This document shows, piece after piece, positions 1-48,312 of a stretch of 64,000 nt of DNA. The notes under the pieces are model-generated. The model saw only the letters and a program-made list of their open reading frames with translations. It was not told the origin of the DNA and ran no database searches. Every line of letters starts with the position of its first letter. The first letter of the stretch is position 1. This DNA comes from Megalobrama amblycephala (lineage: Eukaryota > Chordata > Actinopteri > Cypriniformes > Xenocyprididae), in NCBI RefSeq assembly GCF_018812025.1, contig NC_063045.1:47272352-47336351 (forward strand). Direction: 5' to 3'. Made by a program: the position numbers and the translations under genes.

Positions 1-129
1 TAAATATTGCATATTTATTTTGATTAATCTGATTACTTTGTTTGATTGGTAAAATCTACAGAGTAAAACCCTTCCAACCCGCACCTATTTATGTGTGTGC
101 TCGGCTCTTCTCCACCCTCTGCCAAAATC

Positions 130-298
130 GATGAATCTTTCGTTTCATGACTCAAAAGAATCGACTCCTGAATCGCTTCCTCTGAGCATGCGCACAAGAC
201 AAAGTCACGTCATCGTATTCGCGCGGAGCAGCAGATCTGGAAGTGTCTAGTGCGCCAGGCAGCAGGAGTTGTCCACATGTGGATGAAAGGAAAACAAG
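130..298 (+). promoter_or_regulatory. Probable promoter and non-coding first exon of the BTG3-like gene
   Basis: Seen: a CpG-containing stretch with an NRF1-like GCATGCGCA (186-194) and a GTCACGTCA CRE/E-box-like site (204-212). It is followed by transcript-like sequence ending AAAACAAG at 298, directly before a consensus donor GTCAGT (299-304). The first coding exon at 1253 is preceded by acceptors (AG at 1217-1218, and further AGs nearer the ATG), so a 5'UTR intron of about 0.9 kb is likely. The transcription start is not visible, and the GAATC-rich part (130-175) resembles a dispersed repeat. Confidence 0.4.
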
Positions 299-1252
299 GT
301 CAGTATTTCTTGTTTGTAGTAAGGTAGCGAATTCGCATACAAGTAATATGTTTATAAGCTCCAAATATTACATTAAAAATAATTTAAAAAATAACTAGTT
401 TTAAAGGAAACTCTCAGAAAAGCCAACTGAAAATGGAATCGAGGCCACGTTAACTTCGGCTAGGCTAGCTAGTTTCAGGTTGTAATAATTATTTCAATAT
501 TTATTAAATATGGAAATGGAGTATAGTTTTAATATGCCTTTTAAATAAGACCGCTGCGGTTAGCTCGTGTTACTTATTAAATTCCAGTTGGGAAAGCGAA
601 ACAAATTTTACCTCTGGTACTAACAGTCTTCCAAATAAGCTTTTGTATAATGAGCAATAACCATTAATACCTTTTTTTTGTTTGTTATATATATATGTAT
701 ATATATATGTGTGTGTGTGTTATATGACGCTTATTATGCGCTAGTGTTTTATATTTAAAAGTATACAATAATTATGAAAATGTAATTCAGTTTAAAAAAA
801 TAAGATTGAGTGTGTTTTTATATATACTGGTGATGTTAAGGTCCTTCGACTAATGGTCATTTCTGTCATGGTCTTGTTTTTCAAACGGTCGTGATGTATT
901 AGCGCGCCATCCTGCTGTTCTGTCCCGCCGTCTGACCAACCAGCTTTATGTTAATCACTTGTTGTAGTGCTCTCTAGGGTTTGTGTCCATAGACAGCCAA
1001 GATCTTAGGAGCTTATGATTCTGGTACATGCGTAGATTGATGTTTTTGATGTGTATTATTATTTATGGCTGCATTTCTTTTATTAAAAGTCTTTTATTAA
1101 CCAAATGTTTTGGTTAATTTATTTTGTATTATACAATAATATTCATGAGAATGCATTAATATCACAGTGTTGTTGTGGTATTTATGGTGTATTTATAAGT
1201 CTGTATTTGCATTCACAGAAGTTGGACCTGAATTTCAGCTAAACAGCTAACA

Positions 1253-1425
1253 ATGAAGAAAGAAATAGCAGCGGTTGTATTTTTCCTGAAGCGGTTGATA
1301 AAGAAGGCTGAGAAGTTGGATGCAGACAAGGTGGACCTGTTTGTGGAGCGGTTAACTGTAGCATTACAGGAGAAGTACAAGGGTCATTGGTATCCAGACA
1401 ACCCCAGCAAGGGCCAAGCATTCAG
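1253..1425 (+). CDS. btg3: btg3 coding exon 1
   Basis: Residues 1-57 plus two bases of an Arg codon. It holds the N-terminal BTG helices and most of box A. The donor is AG|GTGCCT (GT at 1426-1427). Confidence 0.88.
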
Positions 1426-3805
1426 GTGCCTCAGTCTGATAAGCAGTACATGTTAATGACAGAGATCTCATGTTCTTTAGATTTACAGTTAGTCAGAACA
1501 CAATGCATGTGATGCTTCACGTGTTAAAATGAGCTATAAATGTATCCTGTGTAGGTGCATCAGAGTGAACCGCTTCCATAAAGAGGATGCTGAATTGTTC
1601 CGAGCATGTGCTGAGAGTGGAGTGCAGTACAAAGACCTTGGTCTGCCTAAGGAGCTCACGCTTTGGGTTGACCCTGGAGAGGTGTGCTGTAGGTGAGTTT
1701 TTCTACTTCTTTACAACTGTTTGTTGCTCTGCTGGTTTGTTTTTTGACAAATCTGTACTTCTGAAATGGCTGCAGGTATGGCGAGAGGAATCATGGTTTC
1801 ACTGTGGCCACCTTCTCAAGTGATGACGATGATGATAAAGAGGATGTGACAAAGAAGGTGACGAGCGCTGTGGAGAGGGTCACGTCGGATTACCACTCCG
1901 GATCTTCCTCGGATGAGGACACCAGCTGCAGAGAGCCCCAGTACACCCCACCTTTCCACAACCACTCTCCATACCAGGTACAATGTCCTAAATGTATTTG
2001 TATTGCCTTGATTGCCAAAGGCATAGTACTGTTCAAAAGTTTGGGGTTGGTATGTTTTTTTTTTTTTTCCTGTTTCTGAAAGTAGTGTCTTCTGCTTACC
2101 AAGTGACATTTATTTGATCAAAATGGATAAGTAAATAAAGTAATATTACAAAATATTATATTATTATAATTTTAAATAAGTTTTTTTTGTTATAATATTT
2201 AAAAATGTAATTTAATCCTATGATGACTAAGCTGAATTTTTAGCATCATTACTCTAGTTTTCAGTGCTGATTTGGTGCTGAAAATTTATTATTATTAAAA
2301 TTGGTGCTGTCATTTATTACTCACCTTCACCTTTGTAACACAAATTAAGATATTTTTAATTAAATCTGAGAGCTTTCTGGTCCTCCATAGACAGTTATGC
2401 GACTGACACTTTGACTCTTCAAAAAGTTCATAGAGAGATTGTAAAACTAATCCATATGAATTGAGCGGTTTAGTCCAAATTTTCTGAAGAGACACGATCA
2501 CTTTATATGATGAACAGATTGAATTTAGGCTTTTATTCACATATAAACATTCATCGACTCACACATCAGTTGTGGTAAACGGAAGCTCAAGCATGTTTGC
2601 TTGACGTGCAAGAACCAATGAGGTTCATTCTCATGTTACGTGGCACGTTTGAGCTTCAGGAAGAGGTTTGTTCCTGTGCTTCAAACAAGTTTGGTTGAGC
2701 TTTTATGTTCGCTGATCAATGTTTATATGTGAATAAAAGCCTAAATTAAATCTGTCCATCATATAAAGTGGTCGAGTCTCTTCAGAAAATTTTGACTAAA
2801 CCACTCAATTCACGGTCTCTTTATGAACTTTTTGAAGCGTCAAAGTGGTAATCACGTAGCTGTATTTAGAGGGACATAAATCTCTCAGATTTCATCAAAA
2901 AGATCTTCATTTGTGTTCCGAAGATGAACGAAATTCTTACGGGTTTGGAACGACATGAGGGTGAGTAATTAATGACAGAATTTTCATTTTTTGGGTGAAC
3001 TAACCTTTTAATATTTTGGTGGAAACTTTAGTTTGTCAGGGTTCTTATAAAAAAGTCCAAAAGAACAGCATTTATTTGAAATAGAAATCGTTTGTAACAT
3101 CATAAATACTATCAATTTAAAGTGTCCTTGCATTTAAAAAAAATAAAATCTACTGATTCCAAACTTGAAAGATATTGTATGGTTATTACATTTTTTACGG
3201 ACTGACTGTCTTGCAGCAGTTTTATTTAGAAATGCCATTAAAGGGATAGTTCACTCAAAAATGAAAATTGTCATCATTTACTCACCCTCGTGTTGTTCCA
3301 CACCTATATGAGTTTGTTTCTTCTGTTGAACACACATGAAGGTCTTTTAAAGAATGTTGGTAATCAAACAGTTGACGGTAGCCATTGACTTCCATAATAT
3401 TTTTCCTACGAAAGTCTTACGGGTTTGGAATGACATGAGGGTGAGTAAATGGTGACAGAATTTTCATTTTTGGGTCAATTATCCCTTTGAAAGATGTTTT
3501 TAAAAAGGTTTCATCTGGAAATCGGTGAAATACAATGCACATGTATGTACCATTTATATCAATTTCTTCTTTCATCTCTTTCTTTTGTAAAGCTTATATA
3601 TGCCAGTGCCCCAGTATGGAATCCTCTACCAAGAAAGAAATTTGGCCCAGGGAAAGGGCATTACCCTCAGCGGCCACACTACATGATCCGCCCCCCTTGC
3701 AGACCCAACCATTCCTTTAAACCGCACAGCTGGGTCCAGCAGGGTTACCGTAGCAAGCATGGCTACTGGGGCAGCCCTTCCAACTTTGTACACCAGCTTC
3801 AGTGA
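1253..3805 (+). CDS. btg3: BTG/Tob-family antiproliferative protein, BTG3-like (4 coding exons)
   Basis: Coding exons 1253-1425, 1555-1692, 1776-1977 and 3593-3805 join in frame at GT-AG junctions to 241 residues (human BTG3 has 252). The BTG domain occupies roughly residues 1-115. It starts [11 protein letters not shown], carries box A (about 42-64, with [15 protein letters not shown]) and box B (about 85-109, with [13 protein letters not shown] and EVCCRYGE). A run of five Asp follows box B, then a Ser-rich [11 protein letters not shown] segment and the C-terminal VWNPLPRKK motif. The last two features separate BTG3 from BTG4 and BTG1/2. Family knowledge: BTG proteins bind the CAF1/CNOT7 deadenylase of CCR4-NOT and restrain proliferation. 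The gene lies head-to-tail 2.3 kb upstream of cltc. The ATG was chosen because it begins the conserved N-terminus. The BTG3 assignment rests on remembered family sequence; a fish-specific paralogue is possible. Confidence 0.88.
1555..1692 (+). CDS. btg3: btg3 coding exon 2
   Basis: Acceptor TGTGTAG at 1554, donor AG|GTGAGT at 1693. It completes box A and carries box B ([18 protein letters not shown]). It begins and ends in the same phase, splitting Arg codons. Confidence 0.9.
1776..1977 (+). CDS. btg3: btg3 coding exon 3
   Basis: Acceptor GCTGCAG at 1775, donor CAG|GTACAA at 1978. It encodes YGERNHGF, the poly-Asp run and the Ser-rich linker, ending SPYQ on a codon boundary. Confidence 0.88.
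2025..3170. mobile_element. Old interspersed repeat in btg3 intron 3, interrupted by a second element
   Basis: The left part (2025-2309) contains ACATTTATTTGATCAAAA and a degraded AGCATCATTACTC block. The right part (3012-3170) contains AACAGCATTTATTTGAAAT and TGATTCCAAACTTGAAA. The same ordered blocks occur at 10594-11247 and, reversed, at 37731-37932, so this is one dispersed family (about 450-500 bp without insertions). The two halves are separated here by the element at 2310-3011. Confidence 0.6.
2310..3011. mobile_element. Palindromic TTAA-type non-autonomous DNA transposon, nested
   Basis: Long inverted arms: 2310-2560 mirrors 2720-2990 (for example CTTTTATTCACATATAAACAT against ATGTTTATATGTGAATAAAAG). 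The right tip reads TTTTTGGGTGAACTAACC and ends in TTAA (3008-3011). The left tip has lost the matching GGTTAGTTCACCC end. No transposase ORF is present. It sits inside the older repeat that flanks it. Confidence 0.65.
3238..3490. mobile_element. Short palindromic TTAA element (GGGATAGTTCAC ends)
   Basis: Starts TTAAAGGGATAGTTCACTC and ends GGGTCAATTATCCCTTTGA. Internal arms match (TTTACTCACCCTCGTG against ATGAGGGTGAGTAAAT). It lies about 100 bases upstream of the last btg3 exon and is non-coding. Confidence 0.7.
3593..3805 (+). CDS. btg3: btg3 coding exon 4 (terminal)
   Basis: Acceptor TTTGTAAAG ends at 3592. It opens with [16 protein letters not shown], equivalent to the ELIFPPLPMWHPLPRKK block of mammalian BTG3 without the three residues before it. 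It continues Pro/His-rich and stops with TGA at 3803-3805. Confidence 0.82.
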   Translation, partial: LIYASAPVWNPLPRKKFGPGKGHYPQRPHYMIRPPCRPNHSFKPHSWVQQGYRSKHGYWGSPSNFVHQLQ

Positions 3806-4224
3806 CCACTGTTACTACAGTATGTTAGTTCATTGGTGTCAATGTGAGGGGTGTTCTATTGAAAAGGTTTTTTTGAAGTTACCACTAAGATGACTGACCA
3901 AATTTTTTAAAAGTGTATTTTTGTAGTTGTCACTGTTTTTTGAATTTGTGACTGGTCTATTTTTTAAAGAAAGATAACAGTAACTGTTTGCACTTTAGAT
4001 TATTTGTAATAGAACGTGTATAAGGTAAACTTCGTATATATTGGATTAGGAATTTCAAGTATTTCAATTTTTATGGTAATGGAGATATGTACTGTATTTA
4101 TGTTATATGGGATCATTTGATAACACTTTACATCATGTTTTTGTCATAGTTTCAGTGACCAAATGTTTTATTTATTCACAGTAAAGTATTATGTATTGCA
4201 TAGACCACTTAAATTATGGATAAC

Positions 4225-4230
4225 AATAAA
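4225..4230 (+). terminator. btg3 poly(A) signal
   Basis: AATAAA lies 420 bases after the btg3 stop, followed by an A-rich run and T/GT-rich sequence. It is the first canonical hexamer in the 3' region that I noticed. Confidence 0.55.
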
Positions 4231-5000
4231 AAAAACATTTTCAAGTAATACAAATTGGTTTTGATTATTTGATGTCACTGTTGTTTTTGTAGTTTGGTTA
4301 GAAAAACACTAGGTGGCAGTACGGCATAGTATTTCACGTTTTCTTTAAATAGGGCACAGCCATCAAGGTCTTGGTGTACAATATCTTTGAGTTGTTTTTA
4401 TTAAATAGCATAGAACTGCAATACTGTTTCATTGTATAGTTTTATTAGGCTCATTCTCTCAAGCAGTGCTTCTGTTTTGTGGTGTATGGAAATGTCATGG
4501 ACACACAAGCAGTGCAGATGTGTGTGGTTTTTTTTTTTTTTTTTTTTATGATTCAGATCAACAAGTTCACTATGCTGGCCACACCTTCTTCTGAGCAGAG
4601 CAAACTGTTCACAAACTCTGACCAAATTTAAGAGGAAATGACTATAATTCATGGCTATCAGCCCCACCATTACAGACTCGAGAGGAATTGCTTAACAAAT
4701 TCACTTCGCCTTTTTCCCACACCCTTGTCTGTTTCACATTACTATAGTGTGCATCCAATATGAACCAGGTGCTTGGGAAAATAGGTTGCTGTCACAGTGC
4801 ATTGTTCATCTTTATTTGTGCTTCATTACAAGTATATTTCATATTGCATTACCTTCCTTAATTTCATATTATAGTGTTTTGTAATGCACTTGTCCACTTT
4901 CTGGAATTACAAAGATGAAGAATTAATTGGTGGTTGAGCTGTTTACAATTGCACAATTTGTATGTGGTACATTTATAGTAGATTAATGAAAAATTGTGTA

Positions 5001-5005
<5 letters not shown>

Positions 5006-5043
<38 letters not shown>

Positions 5044-5135
5044 CACGCACACACAATTGATTGTATTTGACCTAAATGGGTAATATACTGTTTTTGCTTA
5101 GACTTGCAAAAAATAGATGCACATATTGAAAATAA

Positions 5136-5182
<47 letters not shown>
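5006..5182. repeat. Two (TA)n microsatellite tracts with a short CA/CG tail
   Basis: TA runs at about 5006-5034 and 5139-5181, the first followed by ACACACACGCACGC. They lie between btg3 and cltc. The YIYI-type ORFs here are repeat artefacts. Confidence 0.9.
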
Positions 5183-5183
<1 letters not shown>

Positions 5184-5229
5184 TTGTTGCCAAGTAAATA
5201 AAACAGACATGATCTCCAACCTCGTTTTC

Positions 5230-5410
5230 TAAAGCTAGCGTTACCTGATTAGCAAATGAATCATTCTTTTGAGTCGGTTCTTTTCTATAAATTGCTCAAA
5301 TCGTTCGGCAAACAGAAACAGATCGAGATTCAGTTTGAATGATTCGGACAGATCTCTCGCACACTGAATCGTTCGGAGTGGTTTTCACTCAGTAAAACAT
5401 GAGATACGTT
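5230..5410. repeat. GATTC-rich dispersed repeat fragment
   Basis: Multiple TGAATC/GATTC words (AAATGAATCATTC, GAATGATTCGGACAG, CTGAATCGTTCGG). Similar word-rich stretches occur near 130-175, 15360-15420 and 34060-34210. Boundaries are uncertain. Confidence 0.35.
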
Positions 5411-5799
5411 CAACACAAAGAACAAAAGCGATTTATTTACAATTAATTGAGACCACCACACCTGCAAATGAATCCTATTGTTAAATTGCATGCGACGAAA
5501 AATATCTTTATTAAGTTTATTAAAACGACTCGCAGGCTACTGTTCCCAGTACTGATGAAACGCCCCTGCTGTAATATACAAATAAGACATAAGAAATAAT
5601 ATCGGAACTGACGTCAATTCACGAGGACGAATGATGTGGCAAAAAGCAAAGGGCGATTCGCAAAGAACTAGTACCCTCAGCCTTTACGCTAAAACTTATT
5701 TTAGTAAGTTCTTCCATGTTAAGAAAAATACGTATAACACATTCACAATATCCCTACATGTATTTTACTTGCGTTTTATTGTCAAACGGACAAAAAATC

Positions 5800-6114
5800 C
5801 CTCTTCCCTACAGTGCTCGTATCCCTCCGCCTCCATTGAGATCTACGTCTCTTTCCGGTGCGTTTCTCCACCGGACGGGTTCCGCCGCCATTGCAGGTTT
5901 CTAGAGTTCCTCTCAGCGGCGGTTGACATTCTGGAGTTGAAGCGCCTCATTTACATTCAACGGGCGACTAGAGAAACCTAACACATTCCCGGTTCATCTG
6001 CCCCCCCAAAAAACACAAGACCACCTCCATTCATTCCCGGCTCTGGAGTAGTTTAGACTGGGCAGAGATAATAGCAGGAATTAGAGAGGAAAGCGAAGAG
6101 GAACCACCATCATC
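5800..6114 (+). promoter_or_regulatory. cltc: Probable cltc promoter and 5'UTR
   Basis: GC/CpG-richer than its surroundings. It has a YY1-like GCCGCCATTG motif near 5884-5893, pyrimidine-rich sequence, and a purine-rich leader into the ATG at 6115 (ACCATCATCATGG). No TATA box is obvious. The exact start site cannot be read from sequence. Confidence 0.4.
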
Positions 6115-44259
<38,145 letters not shown>

Positions 44260-44743
44260 GGACCACCCCGTCTCCCGCTCACCCCTCTTCCTGCTGCCGC
44301 TTGGTTCGGTCCAGCCTCCCCATGGATCTCTCTCCCTCAGTCCGACTCGATTACTTTGTGCTCACAATGGGGGATTTGAGCAAATGTTATTCTTTTACTT
44401 TACCTTTTTTAAAATGATTGTTTTTGTTTATCATGTTTTCTTTATACCATCATGAAGGACTTTATTTCTATATTGTCAAAGATCTCATCGAGAATTATTT
44501 TTTTTCACATTCCAAATATCTACTAGATTTAATTTCCTTTCAATTTTATCTGTCAGTTTAAAGGGGAATGGTGTATACAATGAGGAGACTTGTGGGAGGA
44601 AGCAAGTCAATTTAATTAAAATAAGACAGAAAATCTGATTTGCACTCCGTGGTCAGAGAAAAACAACTAATGTATCATTTTGATGTGTGTGAGCAGCTTG
44701 TTCGGTCTGTCTGCATTTAACTATTGTATATTCCAGGAAAGAA

Positions 44744-44749
44744 AATAAA
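44744..44749 (+). terminator. cltc: cltc poly(A) signal, proximal
   Basis: AATAAA 485 bases after the stop codon, in GAAAATAAAATCG context. Confidence 0.5.
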
Positions 44750-45388
44750 ATCGAGGAAAATGTGCGACTACAGCCTCCACAAACAAACACTACTCAACAC
44801 CAGTAATTCAGTGCGGGTGTGTAGCGCTCAAGAGATATATATATATATAAAAAAAGGTTATTTTAAATGAGTAAAGAAATGTTCGTACAGCAAACCTTTT
44901 CCCTGACCTATGCAGGTTCTCCAGTACCTTTTTTTTTGTTTTCCATAATGAAAAACAAACTTTTGTTGTGCAGTAACCCGTGCTCATTGTGTGGGACCAT
45001 CCATTTGAGGAGGGATAATGATTAAAATATATATAAATATATGCCTCTCTCCACACCTGTGTGTATTTTACTAACCTTACCTCTCTGTGCTGCAGCGTGT
45101 GTGTGTGCGTATGTGTGTATGCTATTGTTGTGATGTTTAGGTCACTGTACGGCACCGAAGTGAGACTAGAAAGCCAGTTTATCCTGCCAGTTATTCCGAA
45201 ACTCAGTTTACCCTTTATTTGTAAAGAAGAGAAATCACAAATGGTAATTTGGTTTAAGAAAGATTTAAACTATGTGACCTGTACTCAGTTTTCACTGAGT
45301 TGAGATTAATCATACATATACACGTATATTGTAGTGATCTGATTGTGCACAAAGAGAATGAGATTTCCCCCCCACAGACTACCATATA

Positions 45389-45394
45389 AATAAA
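45389..45394 (+). terminator. cltc: cltc poly(A) signal, distal
   Basis: AATAAA followed by GGCTTCTTGTTTGTC, a GT/T-rich downstream element. About 1.13 kb after the stop; a plausible major end of the long 3'UTR. Confidence 0.5.
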
Positions 45395-45968
45395 GGCTTC
45401 TTGTTTGTCAAGAAAAATCTGGTCTAACCACAGTTTCATGTGCCATGTATTCTTTTTGTAATTCCTCCCTCTTCATACTCACTGGACGGTTTCGTTCAGA
45501 TATGCATAACATAAATGAAGATTTAAAGTGAGAATTTGTGGCTCAATCACACATGTAAATAAAAATGTTAACACTCAAGTCTGATTTAATAAACATAAAT
45601 CCAGTTAAATGCTCACAGGTCATATTAGCATTGTTGTGCAATTAAAAAAAGAACAGCAGGAAATTTTTCAAAGTTTAACCAACAAAAGTCCTCAATTCCA
45701 TTGGGTATGAGGGGGGTGATTCTAATATGATTAAAAAAAGAGATTCCCAAATAACTAATTTTATGTACATAAACTTATGATAAAACAAATGTACTCATAT
45801 GTTGGTGGAATGGGTGAACTGTTTACTTAAAATAAATGGTTAAACCTATAAATCGGTGTCATTTTAACCCTTTTGATTCAAGTTCTCCACTCAATATGAT
45901 CGTATAAAAACTATAACGTCAAAAGAATTCTGCCCCAGTTTTGTCCCATCTTATTTTAATAGTGTTAT

Positions 45969-46496
45969 TCAGTAGAGTTTTAAGTGTCCTGTCACTTTGT
46001 CAACAAGATCAGCTGGTCCAGGTCCCACGCCAAGAACCGTCCGAGACCCTGGTGCAATTTGGGTTCTTCCAGCGTCTTGGATTAAGCTGACCGGAAGTCC
46101 GACCTCTTTGGCGTGGGTCAGCAGCTCCAGCAGACAGTCCTCGTCTGGAGCCTTGACCACCACTTTGGGCTGGCCGCAGTATTCCCACTGTTTCAGGAGC
46201 TCTGGGTTTCTGCGCTGGACCTGCTTGTAGGCCGACACCGCAGCATGAGAGCACTGCGCCGCAGCTTTACCTTTGCCCATCTTCAGATCAGTTCGGACAA
46301 CCAGGATCATTTTGAACTCTCCGCTCTCTCCCATCACACTGGCCTCGCTGCCAGCACTGGCGCTGTTTCCTAAAGCCGCCATCATGCTGCGGGACGATCT
46401 GCCAAAACGTCCACTGAGGTGCCATCCGAGGCAGAGCCCACACCCCACACCTGCCAGTATACCCAGAGCGACAGGCCCATACAGAGAATCCATCAT
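45969..46496 (-). CDS. ptrh2: Peptidyl-tRNA hydrolase 2, mitochondrial (Bit1)
   Basis: Single coding exon, 175 residues (human PTRH2 has 179). Residues about 5-27 ([21 protein letters not shown]) form a hydrophobic N-terminal segment that anchors or targets the protein to mitochondria. The PTH2 domain runs from about 60 to 175, with [20 protein letters not shown] then [34 protein letters not shown] and the C-terminal TGHLKLY, all matching the family. The enzyme hydrolyses peptidyl-tRNA. Vertebrate PTRH2 also promotes anoikis through AES/TLE1 and supports integrin signalling (known). The first of two adjacent ATGs (46496) lies two bases inside the exon; either could be used. It is convergent with cltc, with 1.7 kb between stops. 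Confidence 0.96.
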   Translation of the reverse strand: MMDSLYGPVALGILAGVGCGLCLGWHLSGRFGRSSRSMMAALGNSASAGSEASVMGESGEFKMILVVRTDLKMGKGKAAAQCSHAAVSAYKQVQRRNPELLKQWEYCGQPKVVVKAPDEDCLLELLTHAKEVGLPVSLIQDAGRTQIAPGSRTVLGVGPGPADLVDKVTGHLKLY

Positions 46497-46521
46497 ACCT
46501 GATGAAATACAAAGTGAATGG

Positions 46522-46906
46522 CAGTGTTGGGTAAGTTACTCTAAAAAAAAAAAATTTGTAATTAGATTACTGTACCAATTACTCTCTCTTAAAAGCACTG
46601 TGTTACTTATTAATTACTTGTCTAAATTCCATATCAACCTTGACCAGTTGAACAATACAAGGATAGACACGGAAGTGCTCTTTTAATTCTTTCAAATAAA
46701 TAATATAAAATTGCATTAATAATTCTTGAACTGACCAAAATATTTAAGGGGAGAAGGTTACATTAAAAACATACATTCACTATTATATATATTTATATAG
46801 AATTGTTCTAAAGTCTATACAGTATTTAATGCAATTACATCAGAAGTAACTGTAATTCATTACTTTAGTCTTTCAAGGAAAAAGTAATTAATTACACCCA
46901 ACACTG
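46522..46906. mobile_element. MITE with CAGTGTTGGGTAA ends in the ptrh2 intron
   Basis: Terminal inverted repeats CAGTGTTGGGTAAGTTACT and GTAATTAATTACACCCAACACTG, AT-rich interior with TTACTT/AAGTAA words, 385 bp. It starts about 20 bases upstream of the ptrh2 splice acceptor. Confidence 0.75.
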
Positions 46907-46949
46907 GTGATTAGTGATGGAACATCAATGCAGTTCTCTACCCTTACAC

Positions 46950-47330
46950 AACATTACCATGGTAACCACAGTACAAAGGTTAATTTTACTACAATAAAAC
47001 TTATCTACCATACAAAATGACATTAAATGACAGAAAGATTCTGATAACATTGTATGGAGGAAAACACATTCATTTATTATGTCTTTATATTAGTAAAAAT
47101 AACAGTTATAAACATTAACTATACTAATAGTCACATCTGATGTAATAAGAAGCCAGTTTGCAATAAATCTAGTGTTTAAATCAGAATTGATCATATTAGC
47201 ATTGAGGTGCAATTGAAAAGAGCATATGAAATGAAACTATATGACAGAAAGATTCTGAAAATAGTGTATGGAGGAAATGAAATATTCATTTTTTGTTACT
47301 ATGGTAACCATGGTAATTTTGGTAAGAATA
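46950..47330. repeat. Inverted CCATGGTAACC repeat with an internal duplication
   Basis: ATTACCATGGTAACCACAGT (46952) and ACTATGGTAACCATGGTAATTT (47299) are inverted ends. Inside, GACAGAAAGATTCTGANAA...GTATGGAGGAAA occurs twice (47030 and 47246). Probably a transposon relic. Confidence 0.5.
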
Positions 47331-47579
47331 TGTTATAACGCGCACTAAGTCAAATGAGCATTAATATTCGTGTTACTATATTCTATAAAACGAATCACTT
47401 CGTGCACATATGAATGTCTCTAATGCCATTGCATGTTCATGGCAACTGCTGACAATCTGGCCGGCTAGAACAATCTAGTTAAAACGTGTTCATTTAAACG
47501 ACCCTCTGAATTAAACTAACCATTGCTGATGAGACTATTTAGAATAAATGTATTTAAGACTATTTGAAATCGGACTCAC

Positions 47580-47700
47580 CAGCAATCAAAATGATTCAGC
47601 AACCTGAAGTTTCCTGCAAACTCCACGAGCCGCTTCTTTCAACCCGACGCGGGTTGATGACGTCACGAGTTTAAAGAAACCGCGGAAAACCGATAAATAT
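47580..47700 (-). promoter_or_regulatory. ptrh2: ptrh2 5'UTR exon and promoter with palindromic CRE
   Basis: The minus-strand exon ends at 47580 before a consensus donor. Just upstream is a short CpG-rich stretch (CCGACGCGGGTTG, AAACCGCGG) containing a full CRE, TGACGTCA (47658-47665). In mammals PTRH2 and VMP1 are divergent neighbours, so this could also serve a plus-strand transcript. Confidence 0.5.
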
Positions 47701-47986
47701 GGAGCAAAATTTGCGTCAGGATTTTATAATGAGTATTTTATCCGTATTCACGACTATTGTAAATCGGGCACCTTCATTTCTCACCTCTTTTTTAGGCTCT
47801 TGATTTTTTTTTCTGGATTGTAGAAAGGAAGCAGGCTATAGTCCATCATTTCACTAGGCTAAATGTGTTTTTGTCTTGTTTGCCTCTTTATGCCTATGAC
47901 ATTTGACATTGTAAGTGTGATTATGTTACAAAATCTAGTAACCTACCTGCTGATACAGATTTTTTGAGAATTATGGGTTACTTAAG

Positions 47987-48312
47987 GCACACCGTGATTT
48001 TGCCAAGTAGCCTAAGACATGTTCCTGGATCAACATATTTAGTTGATCCTGGAACATTCCAGTCTGAAAATTTAGTCTTAACCCTATTCCTACCCCTAAA
48101 CCTAATCCTACCCATAACTTATCCCTAAAATCAGAGGGGAAAAAGGGGTGAATAACATGACATAGAAACACCTAACCCTGGTTGCAAGCCTAAACTTGAC
48201 ATAAAGGGTAAACTTGTCTCTCAAATCTGATGGTTGATTGAAATATTATTCCAGGATCAATAAAGATGTTGATCCAGGAACATGTCTTACTTGGCAAAAT
48301 TGTGGTGACCCA
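47987..48312. mobile_element. Palindromic element with TTTTGCCAAGTA ends
   Basis: GATTTTGCCAAGTAGCCTAAG plus ACATGTTCCTGGATCAACAT is inverted against ATGTTGATCCAGGAACATGT and CTTACTTGGCAAAAT. About 325 bp with CCTA-rich interior. Non-coding. Confidence 0.7.

Larger units (their letters stand above)
44260..45400 (+). other. cltc: cltc 3'UTR region
   Basis: Non-coding sequence after the TAA, with a pyrimidine-rich start, AT-rich body, a short TA tract near 44836 and TG repeat near 45095. Two AATAAA signals could give short and long transcripts. Confidence 0.55.
46499..47579 (-). other. ptrh2: ptrh2 5'UTR intron
   Basis: On the minus strand the donor reads GCTG|GTGAGTCC (47579) and the acceptor TTTCATCAG|GT ATG (46499-46500), giving a 1.08-kb intron directly before the start codon. 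It holds two transposon-like repeats and no coding sequence. Confidence 0.7.

Noticed and set aside
5001..5219. 72-residue minus-strand ORF
   Set aside because: Made of two TA/CA microsatellites.
5631..5981. 116-residue ORF upstream of cltc
   Set aside because: Lies in the promoter/5'UTR region, with no domain and no conserved features recognised.
45997..46686. Plus-strand and alternate-frame ORFs over ptrh2
   Set aside because: Shadows of the minus-strand ptrh2 frame, which has full-length homology.
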